Assembly: GCF_003722355.1 (NCBI RefSeq) | Contig: NZ_QWDD01000001.1 | Span: 1,674,001-1,738,000, forward strand | DNA: 64,000 bases | Source: Methylocystis hirsuta | GTDB lineage: Bacteria > Pseudomonadota > Alphaproteobacteria > Rhizobiales > Beijerinckiaceae | Direction of reading: 5' to 3' | In this document: in pieces, positions 7,655 through 18,945 of the stretch | How the letters are laid out: every line of letters starts with the position of its first letter | Position numbering within the stretch: the stretch's first letter is position 1 | Translations under genes and position numbers: made by a program | The notes under the pieces: model-generated | The model's database searches: none | What the model was told of the DNA's origin: nothing | The model's input: the letters and a program-made list of their open reading frames with translations, nothing else

Positions 7655-10333
7655 GTGCGCAAACTGACGCTCCTGATCGCCATCCTGATTACGACGCTCG
7701 CCGCCCCCGGACTGCGCGCTGACGAAGAAGCGCCAGGCTCGATCGAACAGTTCAACGCGCGTCTCGACCGCGCGCGCGCCGTGCTGGACGAGGTGCAGAA
7801 GGCGCTTGAGCAGCCCGAGCTTTCCGACGCCATGCTGCGCAGTCTGCGCGCGCGTATCGAACCCTTGCCGCACGAGCTGGAAGAAACGATCGAGAAGCTG
7901 ACGCCGCGCCTTGCCGCGATCGATGCGCGGCTGAAGGAGCTTGCGCCCGCCGCCGTAAAACCCCATGAGCCGCCAAAAGAGGCTCCGAAAGCGATAGAGA
8001 AGCCGGCGGAGCCCAAGCCGACGGGCAAACCCGCTGTAAAGAACGGCGTCGCGAAGCCGCCGCCGGCGAGAGGGCCGCCGGTCCCGACGCCCGAAGCGAC
8101 GCCGAACGGACCCGATTCCCCCGACGCGGCGGCGCGTGTCAGCGCCAATGCCGAACTCGAAGAGCAGCGTCGTCTTTACGACGCGGTCGACGCGACTCTA
8201 AAACGGGCGCGCGCCATGTTGCTCGAGACGCGGCAGGTCGCCGTCACGATTGTCGCGCGCCAGCGCGGGCTCTTTGCGAAGAATCTATTTCTGCGCACGA
8301 ACGGTCTATTCTCGCCGTCGCTGTGGCGCGCCGCGCTCGACGGCGCGCCCGTCGCAATCAGCGATTCTGCGAGCTTTCTTTCCGACCGGGCGGCGAATGT
8401 CGTCGATCGCGTCAACAGCGGCCGACGCGCGCAGGTTTTCGCCGTAATTTTTCTGATCGCAGCGAGCGTCGCCTTGGTGCTCTTCATGGCGCGACGCGTC
8501 GCCCGGCGTTCGGAAAACGAGTCCGCTCCGACGCCTTTGCGCAAGGCCGCCGCCGCCGGATGGACGGCGCTCGTCATCGCGGCCGCGCCGGTCGCGGCGG
8601 TCGGAGCGTTAAGCCTCGCTTTCGACGCCTACGACCTTATCGACGCCGCGCTCGAACCGATCTGGCGACGCTTTGTCGAGGGCGTGGCGCGCGTCGCCTT
8701 CGCCTACGCCATCGCGCGCGCGGTTTTCGCTCCAGCGCATCCGAACTGGCGGCTGATTGATCCGGGCGATCGGCTTGCGAGACGTCTCACGCAACTCGTC
8801 ACGCTGGCTGCCCTAACTCTTTCCGCGGCGCGCTTCTTGGAGCAATTGGAAGAATCGGTGCAGGGGGGGCTTTCTCTCGTGATCGTGACGCGCGGCCTCG
8901 GCGTTATGGTCGTCGCGGCGCTCATCGCCATCGCCCTCTTCAGTCTGCCAAGCCGAGTCGAAATCGAGGAGGGCGCCGCTGTCGCCACCCCCGAGGGTCG
9001 CGACTGGATGAGCGCCGCGCGTTTCTTTGGCGCTCTTATCGTGCTCGTGCTCGTGGGGGCGTGCGCGGCCGGCTATGTCACTTTCGCCAATTTCGTCATT
9101 CTGCAGATCGGCTGGACGGCGGCGGTCCTGGCCATCCTCTATGTCGTCGTCACCCTTTCGCGCGGCGGCATCGAGGCGGCGCTTGCGCCGACGAGTATCC
9201 TCGGTCGTAAAATGATCAGCGGTCTTGGCGTGCGCCGTGAGCAGCTCGCGCCGCTCGCCGTGCTCCTGTCCGGCATTGTCACGCTGCTTTGTTTCCTCGC
9301 CGCGGCGTTGGTGGCGCTCGCGCCGCTCGGCTACGAGTCGGGCGATTTCCTGGGCAATATTCGCTCGGCGTTCGTTTCCTTCAAGATCGGCGACGTCACG
9401 ATCTCTCCTTCGAGCGCGCTTGTGGCGATGCTGCTCTTCGCTGCGGCGCTTGCCGCGACGCAGGGACTGCGGCGCTGGCTCGACACGCGTTTCCTGCCGC
9501 TCACCCGGCTCGATCTCGGTTTGCGCAACTCCATCAGCGCGACGCTCGGCTACGCCGGCTTCATTTTCGCGGCGGCGCTCGCACTGTCCTATGTGGGGCT
9601 CGGTTTCGAAAAACTCGCGATCGTCGCCGGCGCCCTCTCGGTCGGCATCGGCTTTGGCCTGCAATCGATCGTCAACAATTTCGTCTCCGGCCTCATCCTG
9701 CTGTGGGAGCGCGCCATTCGCGTCGGCGATTGGGTCGTGGTCGGCGACGAGCAGGGCTATGTCAAACGCATTAATGTCCGCTCCACCGAGATCGAGACCT
9801 TCGATCGCGCGACGATGATCGTGCCGAATTCGAATCTCGTCGCGGGCGTGGTGAAGAACTGGCTGCGCGGCGACAAGGTCGGCCGCATCAAGATCGCCAT
9901 TTCGCCGCATGTCGGCGTCGATCCGGAAAGAATGCGCGACATTCTTCTTGCGGCGGCGCGCGCGCAGGAAGGCGTTTTGCGGATACCCGCGCCGCAAGTG
10001 ATGTTCCTCGGCATGGAGGCGAACATCTTTAAGTTCGAGCTTTGGTGCTACGTCGAGGACGTCGAGCAGTCCGCGCGGGTGCGCAGCGACCTGCACTTCG
10101 ATCTTTACCAGCGCCTTAACGACGCAGGAATCTCGATCGGTCCGGCGGCTTCGCCGCCGCCGCCGACAATCGTCAACATTCCCGAACTCGATAAGCTGGC
10201 CGCAGCGGCCGTCGCGAGCGCGCTGGCGATCGAAGCCAATCTGGCGGGCGGCAAGAGCGAAGATGAGCAAACCGAACGGTCCGAGGCCTCTAACGAGGAC
10301 GTCGCGACGTCGGACGATGCGCAAGCGAAGTAA
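7655..10333 (+). CDS. DUF3772 / mechanosensitive channel (MscS-type, large)
   Basis: The 892-residue inner-membrane protein has a signal peptide (KLTLLIAILITTLAAPGLRA) and a periplasmic DUF3772-type region with coiled-coil and a Pro/Lys/Ala linker (residues about 105-160). Many membrane helices follow from about residue 260. The C-terminal MscS core has the pore helix region VAGALSVGIGFGLQSIVNNF and the beta domain WERAIRVGDWVVVGDEQGYVKRINVRSTEIET. Such channels release solutes on hypo-osmotic shock. The GTG start at 7655 follows AAGGAA. The acidic C-terminal tail has no domain. Confidence 0.93.
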   Translation: MRKLTLLIAILITTLAAPGLRADEEAPGSIEQFNARLDRARAVLDEVQKALEQPELSDAMLRSLRARIEPLPHELEETIEKLTPRLAAIDARLKELAPAAVKPHEPPKEAPKAIEKPAEPKPTGKPAVKNGVAKPPPARGPPVPTPEATPNGPDSPDAAARVSANAELEEQRRLYDAVDATLKRARAMLLETRQVAVTIVARQRGLFAKNLFLRTNGLFSPSLWRAALDGAPVAISDSASFLSDRAANVVDRVNSGRRAQVFAVIFLIAASVALVLFMARRVARRSENESAPTPLRKAAAAGWTALVIAAAPVAAVGALSLAFDAYDLIDAALEPIWRRFVEGVARVAFAYAIARAVFAPAHPNWRLIDPGDRLARRLTQLVTLAALTLSAARFLEQLEESVQGGLSLVIVTRGLGVMVVAALIAIALFSLPSRVEIEEGAAVATPEGRDWMSAARFFGALIVLVLVGACAAGYVTFANFVILQIGWTAAVLAILYVVVTLSRGGIEAALAPTSILGRKMISGLGVRREQLAPLAVLLSGIVTLLCFLAAALVALAPLGYESGDFLGNIRSAFVSFKIGDVTISPSSALVAMLLFAAALAATQGLRRWLDTRFLPLTRLDLGLRNSISATLGYAGFIFAAALALSYVGLGFEKLAIVAGALSVGIGFGLQSIVNNFVSGLILLWERAIRVGDWVVVGDEQGYVKRINVRSTEIETFDRATMIVPNSNLVAGVVKNWLRGDKVGRIKIAISPHVGVDPERMRDILLAAARAQEGVLRIPAPQVMFLGMEANIFKFELWCYVEDVEQSARVRSDLHFDLYQRLNDAGISIGPAASPPPPTIVNIPELDKLAAAAVASALAIEANLAGGKSEDEQTERSEASNEDVATSDDAQAK

Positions 10334-10372
10334 CTCCTGCCATTCACTGTTTCTCAAACAATGAGGAGCGAG

Positions 10373-10885
10373 ATGCGCTTAATGTTTTCGTCGCCTCGTC
10401 CTCGCGTCGCCATTCTGCTGGCGTTCGGCGCGCTTGCCGGCTGCAACGCCGGACAAGAGCCTGCGACTCGGGCGACCGGGCCGGAGCCGCCGATGTATCG
10501 CTCTCTGGCGGCGGCCGGCGCGCGCGTCGATCCCGTGACGGCGCGCGACATGATCTCGCTTTATCGACGCAACAGCGGGCTCGGCGCTCTGACGCTGGAT
10601 GACGGGCTGCAGCGCGTCGCGGAGACGCAGGCGCAGAGCGGGGATCTTGCGGCGCGCGGCGAACTCGGCGACCGCCTCGCAGGCGCTGGCGTTCAAACGC
10701 CGGCCGCCGTGGAGAATGTATCGGCGGGCTATCACACGCTGGCGGAAGCTTTTTCCGGCTGGCGCGATTCCGCGCCGCATAATGCGCGCATGCTGGATCA
10801 GCGCGTGAAGCGGATGGGCATCGCGACGGCGTTTGCGCCCGGGGCGAAATATAAGGTCTATTGGGCGCTCGTTCTTGCCGACTGA
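10373..10885 (+). CDS. CAP-domain (SCP-like) lipoprotein
   Basis: This protein of about 170 residues has a lipoprotein signal (LLAFGALAGCN), so it is anchored to the membrane through the lipobox cysteine. The rest resembles a CAP/SCP domain: MISLYRRNSGLGALTLDDGLQRVAETQAQ, ENVSAGYHTLAEAFSGWRDSAPHNARMLD and MGIATAFAPGAKYKVYWALVLA. The CAP fold in bacteria is of uncertain role, often envelope-related. The start at 10373 is preceded by GAGGAG; two other in-frame ATGs are close. Confidence 0.85.
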   Translation: MRLMFSSPRPRVAILLAFGALAGCNAGQEPATRATGPEPPMYRSLAAAGARVDPVTARDMISLYRRNSGLGALTLDDGLQRVAETQAQSGDLAARGELGDRLAGAGVQTPAAVENVSAGYHTLAEAFSGWRDSAPHNARMLDQRVKRMGIATAFAPGAKYKVYWALVLAD

Positions 10886-10887
10886 GG

Positions 10888-11097
10888 TCAGGCGCGGACC
10901 CGGCGCCTGCGCTTGCCGCCGCCCGGAGGCGCGCGGCATGATTCTGGAGCGGGCTTCGCCGCTTCATTGACGCGAGCGTCGTCCACTCGCACATAGCGCA
11001 CGCCGAGAAAGAATAGGATCTGCGCGTCGCGCTGCTGCACGTCGTTGCGTGTCGACGCCTCCCTCGTGCGCGGCTGGAAGGCGATGACCTTCCCCAT
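10888..11097 (-). CDS. Small conserved-looking hypothetical protein
   Basis: The 69-residue product begins MGKVIAFQPR and contains AQILFFLGVRYVRVDD, then a basic Pro/Gly/Arg tail. TTGGAG lies in register upstream of the ATG at 11097, supporting translation. Its N-terminus resembles short alphaproteobacterial proteins that share an MGKV(I/V)AF start, all of unknown function. It is convergent with the CAP lipoprotein gene, with stops two bases apart. Confidence 0.65.
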   Translation of the reverse strand: MGKVIAFQPRTREASTRNDVQQRDAQILFFLGVRYVRVDDARVNEAAKPAPESCRAPPGGGKRRRRVRA

Positions 11098-11234
11098 GAC
11101 GATTTCTCCAAGCTCGTTCCGCCGACGATGAATCAGCCGTCCCTAACGATTAGGAATTGGCGAGGGTTAATGCTCCGTCAACGACCGGATGCTAAATTTT
11201 CTGCGAGTTGCGTAAGGGTTTGAGTGGTGAAGTG

Positions 11235-12311
11235 ATGGGCGCCGATAGGGAACAGCGTCGGACGGTCGACGCGTCGCTGCTTCGAGCGGTCGTCGATCAG
11301 TTTGTCGAGCGATCGATGCATCCGACGGCCGACCTCCGGCAGTTCGAACAGCTCGCGCTTGGGCTCATCGACATTGTCGATGCAGAAACAGTCGCCCGCG
11401 TGGCGCTGCCGCTCTGCTTTCATCCCGAAACGCCTGCCTCGATTTTCGTGCGTCTTTTCGATAAGGGCGGCGCTGCGGCCGCGCTTGCCTTTCAATTCGC
11501 GCCTAAGCTCGCGCAGCGGGACATGATCGCCACCGCCGAGCAGGGGCCAGCGCAATTCGCGGCGGCCGTCGCCCGCCGACGCGGCCTCGATCGGGAGACG
11601 ATCCTGGCGCTCGCCTCGCGTCGCGAGGGCGAGGTGCTGCGGGCGCTCGCCGGCAATCTCGCCGCGCATTTTGATTCGGCGTCCAGGCGCGCGCTGGTCG
11701 TGGCGGCGCGCGATGATCTGACGCTCGCGCGCATGTTGCTCGATCGCGACGACCTGGATCTCGATCCAGAACCGCTTTTCCTTGCGGCGAACCGGCTCGA
11801 GCGCACGGCCATCGTGCTCAACGCCTGTCGCCAAATATTGGCAAGCGGCGCGACCGAAGCGCCGCTTCGCGCCGACGATGCTCTCGTCGAGAAACTGGAA
11901 GCCGCGGCGCAACACCATGATCGCAAGGCGATGGCCGCTCTCCTCTCCGAGGCGCTCGAGTGCCGAAAGGATCGGGCGCGCGCGCTCGTCGTCGATCATC
12001 TCGGGGAGGCGCTCGCTCTGGCGCTCAACGCGATCGGCGTTCCGCTCGAATCGGCGACGCGCATCTTTCTGTGCGCCGAGCCTGGCATTGCCCATGACGT
12101 CGAGGTCGTGCAGGCGTTGCTCGGCGTGATGCGCTCGACGCCGCAGCGGGCGGCGGCGCGCATCGTGGGCGCAATGACCGGCGCGGCGCGATCGGAGCGT
12201 GAGAATTCTCGCCGTGCGGCGCGAGAGGATCCGGGCGCGCTGACGCGCCGCCGCGCGGCGCCGCAGCAGTCATTGGCGCGGCCATCGCGCAAATTCGATC
12301 AATCCGCTTAG
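11235..12311 (+). CDS. DUF2336 family protein
   Basis: This 358-residue helical-repeat protein matches the alphaproteobacterial DUF2336 pattern: ADREQRRTVDASLLRAVVDQFV, FEQLALGLIDIVDAETVARVA and repeated A/L-rich helices. Members are cytoplasmic and poorly characterised, and some are encoded near cell-envelope or signalling genes. The ATG at 11235 is preferred over one at 11208 on family grounds, although the ribosome site is weak. The C-terminal 50 residues are Arg/Ala-rich and probably disordered. Confidence 0.82.
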   Translation: MGADREQRRTVDASLLRAVVDQFVERSMHPTADLRQFEQLALGLIDIVDAETVARVALPLCFHPETPASIFVRLFDKGGAAAALAFQFAPKLAQRDMIATAEQGPAQFAAAVARRRGLDRETILALASRREGEVLRALAGNLAAHFDSASRRALVVAARDDLTLARMLLDRDDLDLDPEPLFLAANRLERTAIVLNACRQILASGATEAPLRADDALVEKLEAAAQHHDRKAMAALLSEALECRKDRARALVVDHLGEALALALNAIGVPLESATRIFLCAEPGIAHDVEVVQALLGVMRSTPQRAAARIVGAMTGAARSERENSRRAAREDPGALTRRRAAPQQSLARPSRKFDQSA

Positions 12312-12419
12312 AGCGCTTATCGATCGCAGGAATCATGTGATCGATAAGGAATCGCTCAAAATCAAAATGGTGGAGCAGGTTCTCATCGAAAAAGTCCGTC
12401 AACTTTTTCGGAACCTGCG
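12312..12419. repeat. Intergenic repeat with two nested hairpins, possible bidirectional terminator
   Basis: Two strong inverted repeats are present. CTTATCGATC (12316-12325) pairs with GATCGATAAG (12339-12348). GCAGGTTC plus AAAAAGT (12375-12395) pairs with ACTTTTT plus GAACCTGC (12402-12418). The second type, with GTCAACTTTTTCGGAACCTGC, is a familiar dispersed alphaproteobacterial intergenic sequence. It lies between convergent genes, so it could end transcription from both sides. Confidence 0.7.
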
Positions 12420-12761
12420 CTAAGCGGCGAGGTCGACGAACACGCGGCCGTCGGGATCCTCGATCTCGACGATCCAAAGGTCCGGGTCGAACATGATCTC
12501 GCGCTTGAGCCTCTGCTCGGCGTCCGCCGGATCGAGCCAGTCGCCGGCGTGGACGCGCGCGAACAGCCGATCGACGCCCTCCGGCGGCTCTTCGCTCTGC
12601 GGGGCAGGGCCATAGACCGCGGCGCGCCCGTCAAGCCGATCAAGCTTGACAAATATTGCGCCGGCCTCGGCGGCGCCCCGCCGACGCAGCATGGCGACCG
12701 CGCCCTGCACCTCAGCCCGGCGGATCAGCGCGGAGACGAATATGTCGGACCTCAGTCGCAT
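12420..12761 (-). CDS. DUF1491 family protein
   Basis: The 113-residue protein begins MRLRSDIFVSALIRRAEVQGA and continues with GAIFVKLDRLDG, LFARVHAGDW and REIMFDPDLWIVEIEDPDGRVFV, the full pattern of DUF1491, a small cytoplasmic family almost restricted to alphaproteobacteria and without known function. It is convergent with the DUF2336 gene and followed upstream on the same strand by a peptidoglycan-binding protein gene. Confidence 0.88.
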   Translation of the reverse strand: MRLRSDIFVSALIRRAEVQGAVAMLRRRGAAEAGAIFVKLDRLDGRAAVYGPAPQSEEPPEGVDRLFARVHAGDWLDPADAEQRLKREIMFDPDLWIVEIEDPDGRVFVDLAA

Positions 12762-12808
12762 GGGCGCAAACTAGCGCTTGAGCGGTGCGATTGTCGAACG
12801 CGCGCGAC

Positions 12809-13556
12809 TCAAGGAAGCGGCAGGCGGGAGCGCGCCGCGAGCTGCTGCAGCAATTTCGGCGTGATCCGGCCTTTGACCGGAAGGCCGGCGTCGCCCTCGA
12901 ACTTCTCCAAAGCGTGGCGCGTCGCGCCGCTGAGGATGCCGTCGGAGCGCACCACGTAGCCGAGCTTCAGGAGCGCGCGCTGCGCATAAAGAACGTTTTT
13001 GTCGACAGGCGCAGTCTTGTCGGCGCTGGCCGCCTTGTCGGCTTTGTTGGCCTTGTCGGCGCTGTCCTTAATCGGCGGCGGATCGCCGACGATCAGCAGG
13101 CCGATCGCGTCCCGCTTCTTGTCCGCTGCGTGCGGCGGATCCGCTTTCGCCGGCGCGACCTTGCCCCAGTCGGGGCTTTTGGCGACGTCAAGCTTTTCGA
13201 TCTTGCTGGCGATGAGGTCTTTCGGAGTGGCGCGCGCGGGGACATCCGCGTCTCGTTCGATCCGCGCGGATTCAATCACGGCCGGTCGTCGCGCCGGCGG
13301 CGTCGTCGCGCGAAGGACCGTGTTCGAAGGCTGAGACGAGAAGAGCGGCGCCGGATGTCGTCCGTCCTGGAGGAACAGCGCGTTCATGGGCACGCCGATC
13401 GCGGCCACGGCGGCGATGCCGAGGATAAGCATGACGCCGATTCGCTTCGCGCCGAACACGCGCGCAAAGACTGAGCGACGACCATTGCGCCGTCCGTCGC
13501 GCGACGGGGCGCGATCGGCGGGGGAAGCCTGAAAGCGAGAGGCGTAGAGCGAGGCG

Positions 13557-13564
<8 letters not shown>
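12809..13564 (-). CDS. Membrane-anchored peptidoglycan-binding domain protein
   Basis: The 251-residue protein has a basic cytoplasmic N-terminus, one transmembrane helix (RIGVMLILGIAAVAAIGVPM, about residues 41-60), and a long low-complexity Ala/Asp/Lys linker with repeated ADKANKADKA units. A C-terminal peptidoglycan_binding_1 domain (VLYAQRALLKLGYVVRSDGI through THALEKFE-like helices) completes it. It probably tethers the inner membrane to the wall. The TTG start overlaps the end of the histidine kinase gene by eight bases, so the two are translationally linked. Confidence 0.85.
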
Positions 13565-15401
<1,837 letters not shown>

Positions 15402-15617
15402 GGCGTACGCTCCTTATCGGCAATAGCGATAGCAGGGCGTCCTTAAGCAGCCGCTAAGCCGATGCGAAAGCTTCACCCGTTGCTCGGCGATGCATCGACA
15501 TGGTTTGCATTTTATTGCCGTAACTATCAGGGAAAGAATCGATGGAGCGTTTACGAAGGCTCAACCTGGCGGCCACATCACTTACAAAGAAAACCGCTTT
15601 CCTGATGGAGACGAGCG

Positions 15618-15902
15618 TTGGTTTTTCTCGCCAAATGCGCGATCTGCATTCTCCTCGTCTGCGTCGCCCTGCAATGGCGCGCTGATCACGCGCCAGTTGC
15701 GCCGAAAAGCGCAGCGGTCCGCACTTCAGCGCCGCAGCACGCGACTGGCTTCGTACAGGACGCTATCGAGAAAGCGTCCGCGCTGATTCGCGCCGGCGGC
15801 GATGCGCTCGCCGGCGCAGCGCGCGATAAATGTCTGGCGGCGCCGCGCGACTGCCTCTCGGCGGCGCAGCGCGCGCAGTCCGCCGCCGGTCGTGCGCAGT
15901 AA
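15618..15902 (+). CDS. Small exported or membrane-anchored hypothetical protein
   Basis: The 94-residue product starts at TTG 15618, preceded by GGAG at a suitable distance. A hydrophobic N-terminal helix (LAKCAICILLVCVALQW) is followed by an Ala-rich region with two cysteines (KCLAAPRDCL). It resembles short Rhizobiales proteins placed near envelope sensors, but no family is assigned. It is divergent from the histidine kinase. Confidence 0.5.
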   Translation: MVFLAKCAICILLVCVALQWRADHAPVAPKSAAVRTSAPQHATGFVQDAIEKASALIRAGGDALAGAARDKCLAAPRDCLSAAQRAQSAAGRAQ

Positions 15903-16095
15903 CAGCCAATCCACGAGGGTGGAGTGTGCAATAGCCGCGCTGCTGCGCCGGTTTTGCAGAATCAGTTTTTTGACACTAAACATGGTCGCGCTTGGCGCGC
16001 GATTTTGAGGCCGAACCGCCACCGAGGCCATCCCGTTTTTGCTCGCGCGACCCGTTCGCACATCGCGAGCCATCCTCTCCTCAAAGGAGGCGGCC

Positions 16096-16689
16096 ATGTC
16101 CGAAGAAACTTCATCGCAACCCGAAGATACGGTTTCCCGCTCCGAACTGACCAATCTGCAGGAGCAGCTCAAGGCGACGCGCATGGAGCGCGACCGGCAG
16201 ATTTTCGAGAAGTCCGAGATCGTCGCGAAGGCGAACGCCTACGCCAAGGAGCGCGACGATGTTCGCGACAGCCTGGCGGCGATGACCGCGGAGCGCGACC
16301 GCCTCGCCGCGGAGAACGCCGGGGCGTCGACGAAAGCGCTTGAGACCTCCCGGCAGCTCGAAGCCGCCAATCGCCGGGCCGACGAGGCTTCGGCGGAGGT
16401 CGTGCGGCTGCGCCACGCGATCGCCACCGCGCCGTCATCCGATCCCGCCGTCGTGCTGTGGAGCCTCATCTCGGAAAAGACCAGGGATGGCGTCGCATGG
16501 GTAAGGGGCAAGTTCCCCGCAGACAGCGCGGCTTTGCCCTGGTTTGACAAGACGGTCTCGCTCGTGACCCAGGTCGGCTGCATGGCCGTGAAGGCGGCGG
16601 ACGCCTTCATCCGCTGGGCCGTGCCCAAAGCTATCGAGCTTTTTAACAAGGGCAAGGCGGAGCTCGAGGCGCGGATGGAGAAGAAATAG
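16096..16689 (+). CDS. Coiled-coil hypothetical protein
   Basis: This 197-residue protein has an excellent ribosome site (AAAGGAGG) before ATG 16096. Residues about 15-115 form a charged heptad-rich coiled coil (LQEQLKATRMERDRQIFEKS and onward). The C-terminal 80 residues are more hydrophobic, with TVSLVTQVGCMAVKAADAFI and an amphipathic ending AELEARMEKK. No enzymatic motif is seen. It stands alone between the small exported protein and lepA. Confidence 0.75.
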   Translation: MSEETSSQPEDTVSRSELTNLQEQLKATRMERDRQIFEKSEIVAKANAYAKERDDVRDSLAAMTAERDRLAAENAGASTKALETSRQLEAANRRADEASAEVVRLRHAIATAPSSDPAVVLWSLISEKTRDGVAWVRGKFPADSAALPWFDKTVSLVTQVGCMAVKAADAFIRWAVPKAIELFNKGKAELEARMEKK

Positions 16690-16766
16690 CCTTCCAGAAG
16701 GCTCCGGCGCGCGCCCTGGGGCGCCCCGCGTTCGAAATGGCGCTGGGCGCGGGCTGACGCGCCCTT
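16688..16766. terminator. GC-rich hairpins between the coiled-coil gene and lepA
   Basis: AGCCTTC-CA-GAAGGCT (16688-16703) begins at the stop of the coiled-coil gene. It is followed by GC-rich self-complementary sequence up to GGGCGCGGGCTGACGCGCCC. There is no T-tract, so termination is only suggested. Confidence 0.35.
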
Positions 16767-16800
16767 TCATTCCTTGGCGGGCGCTGCTATCCCCGCGCAC

Positions 16801-18606
16801 ATGACCGCCCACAAGATCGAAAATATCCGCAATTTCTCGATTGTCGCGCATATCGACCACGGCAAATCGACCCTGGCCGACAGGCTCATTCAGGAGACAG
16901 GGACGCTCGCCGCCCGCGACATGGTCGAGCAGGTGCTCGATTCGATGGACATCGAGCGCGAGCGCGGCATCACGATCAAGGCGCAGACGGTGCGCCTCAA
17001 CTACAAGGCCAAGGACGGCAAGGATTACGTCCTCAATCTGATGGACACGCCGGGCCACGTCGACTTCGCCTATGAGGTCTCACGTTCGCTGAAGGCCTGC
17101 GAAGGCTCGCTGCTTGTCGTCGACGCTTCCCAGGGGGTCGAGGCGCAGACGCTCGCCAATGTCTATCAGGCGATCGACGCCGGCCACGAGATCGTTCCCG
17201 TCCTCAACAAGATCGATCTGCCGGCGGCCGAACCCGACCGCATCAAGGAGCAGATCGAGGAGGTGATCGGGCTCGACGCCTCGGGCGCGGTGCTCATTTC
17301 GGCCAAGACCGGCATCGGCATTCCCGACGTGCTCGAGGCGATCGTCACGCGCCTGCCGCCGCCAAATGGCGACGAGAAGGCGCCTTTGAAGGCGCTGCTC
17401 GTCGACAGTTGGTACGACGCTTATCTCGGCGTCGTCGTGCTGGTGCGAATCTTCGACGGAACCCTGAAGAAGGGCCAGAAGATCAAGATGATGGCGGCCG
17501 ACGCCCATTACGAAGTGGACAAGATCGGCGTCTTTCGTCCCAAAATGCAGGATGTCGCGTCGCTTGGTCCCGGCGAAGTCGGCTTCATCACGGCGCAGAT
17601 CAAGCAGGTGGCGGATACGCGCGTCGGCGACACGATCACCGACGACAAGAAGCCGACCGCCGAGGCGCTGCCGGGCTTCAAGCCGGCGCAGCCCGTGGTG
17701 TTCTGCGGACTTTTCCCCGTGGACGCCGCCGACTTCGAGGATTTGCGCGCGGCGATCGGCAAGCTGCGCCTGAACGACGCCAGCTTCTCTTATGAGATGG
17801 AGACGTCCGCCGCGCTCGGCTTCGGATTCCGCTGCGGTTTCCTGGGCTTGCTCCATCTCGAAATCATTCAGGAACGGCTGCAGCGGGAATTCGATCTCGA
17901 TCTCATCGCGACGGCGCCGTCGGTCATCTACAAGATCACCTTGACGAACGGCGACGAGATCGAGCTGCACAATCCCGCCGACATGCCGGATGTGGTGAAG
18001 ATCGAGGAGATCAATGAGCCCTGGATCCGGGCGACGATCCTGACGCCCGACGACTATCTCGGCTCGGTGCTGAAACTCTGTCAGGACCGGCGCGGTGTGC
18101 AGGTCGATCTCAACTACGTCGGCAAGCGCGCCATGGCCGTCTACGATCTGCCGCTCAACGAGGTGGTGTTCGATTTCTATGACCGGCTGAAGTCGATCTC
18201 GAAGGGCTATGCGTCCTTCGATTATCAGATCACCGACTATCGCGCCGGCGATCTAGTCAAGATGAGCATTCTCGTGAATAGCGAGCCGGTCGACGCGCTC
18301 TCCATGCTCGTGCATCGCACGCGCGCCGACGGACGCGGCCGGCAGATGTGCGAGAAATTAAAGGAGCTCATCCCGCCGCATATGTTCCAGGTGCCGATTC
18401 AGGCGGCGATCGGCGGCAAGATCATCGCGCGCGAAACGGTGCGCGCCTTCCGCAAGGACGTGACCGCGAAATGCTATGGCGGCGACGTGACCCGCAAGCG
18501 CAAGCTCCTGGAGAAGCAGAAGGAAGGCAAGAAGAAGATGCGCCAGTTCGGCCGCGTCGAGATTCCGCAGGAGGCGTTTATCGCGGCGCTGAAAATGGAG
18601 GAGTGA
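16801..18606 (+). CDS. lepA: Elongation factor 4 (ribosomal back-translocase)
   Basis: The 601-residue translational GTPase binds stalled ribosomes. The start [24 protein letters not shown] contains the P-loop. Further G motifs are DTPGHVDF and [11 protein letters not shown]. The family-specific C-terminus [20 protein letters not shown] ends in AALKMEE. Full normal length. A short degenerate copy of the final 66 bases lies 970 bases downstream (see 19571-19633), so the gene's 3' end seems to have been duplicated or used as an insertion point. Confidence 0.98.
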   Translation: MTAHKIENIRNFSIVAHIDHGKSTLADRLIQETGTLAARDMVEQVLDSMDIERERGITIKAQTVRLNYKAKDGKDYVLNLMDTPGHVDFAYEVSRSLKACEGSLLVVDASQGVEAQTLANVYQAIDAGHEIVPVLNKIDLPAAEPDRIKEQIEEVIGLDASGAVLISAKTGIGIPDVLEAIVTRLPPPNGDEKAPLKALLVDSWYDAYLGVVVLVRIFDGTLKKGQKIKMMAADAHYEVDKIGVFRPKMQDVASLGPGEVGFITAQIKQVADTRVGDTITDDKKPTAEALPGFKPAQPVVFCGLFPVDAADFEDLRAAIGKLRLNDASFSYEMETSAALGFGFRCGFLGLLHLEIIQERLQREFDLDLIATAPSVIYKITLTNGDEIELHNPADMPDVVKIEEINEPWIRATILTPDDYLGSVLKLCQDRRGVQVDLNYVGKRAMAVYDLPLNEVVFDFYDRLKSISKGYASFDYQITDYRAGDLVKMSILVNSEPVDALSMLVHRTRADGRGRQMCEKLKELIPPHMFQVPIQAAIGGKIIARETVRAFRKDVTAKCYGGDVTRKRKLLEKQKEGKKKMRQFGRVEIPQEAFIAALKMEE

Positions 18607-18702
18607 GCACCAGGACCTCCCCGCGGCGGCGAGCGGCCGAACAAGTAGCGGAACCATCTGTCGCCTTTGGTCGAAATCGCCGACCCTGCTATATGACGCT
18701 CT

Positions 18703-18945
18703 ATGCTGAAGACCCTCGCCTATCCCCTCGTCATCGAGCGCCACGAGACCGATGGCGGCTACCTCGCCTATTTTCCGTCCTTGCCCGGTTGCCAGACCTG
18801 GGGCGAGACTTACGAAGCGGCCGTCCGCAATGCCGAGGAGGCGCTCGCGGTTTTCATGGAAACTCTCGCCGCGAACGGCGATTCCATCCCCGATTCGTCG
18901 GCGTTTGACGGTTCGGCAGCGTTCACAACGGGTGGAACCTCATGA
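18703..18945 (+). CDS. HicB-like antitoxin-type protein
   Basis: The 80-residue protein has the HicB partial RNase H-like fold: LAYPLVIERHETDGGYLAYFPSLPGCQTWG, then EAVRNAEEALAVFMETL-like helices. HicB proteins usually neutralise the HicA mRNA-binding toxin, but no HicA is present on either side. Instead its stop overlaps the start of a Uma2 nuclease-like gene (ATGA at 18942-18945), implying co-translation. It lacks the C-terminal DNA-binding domain of longer HicB proteins. Confidence 0.82.
   Translation: MLKTLAYPLVIERHETDGGYLAYFPSLPGCQTWGETYEAAVRNAEEALAVFMETLAANGDSIPDSSAFDGSAAFTTGGTS

Noticed and set aside
8813..10357. 514-codon minus-strand frame over the mechanosensitive channel
   Set aside because: Arg/Asp-rich antisense product without domains, opposite a clear MscS core.
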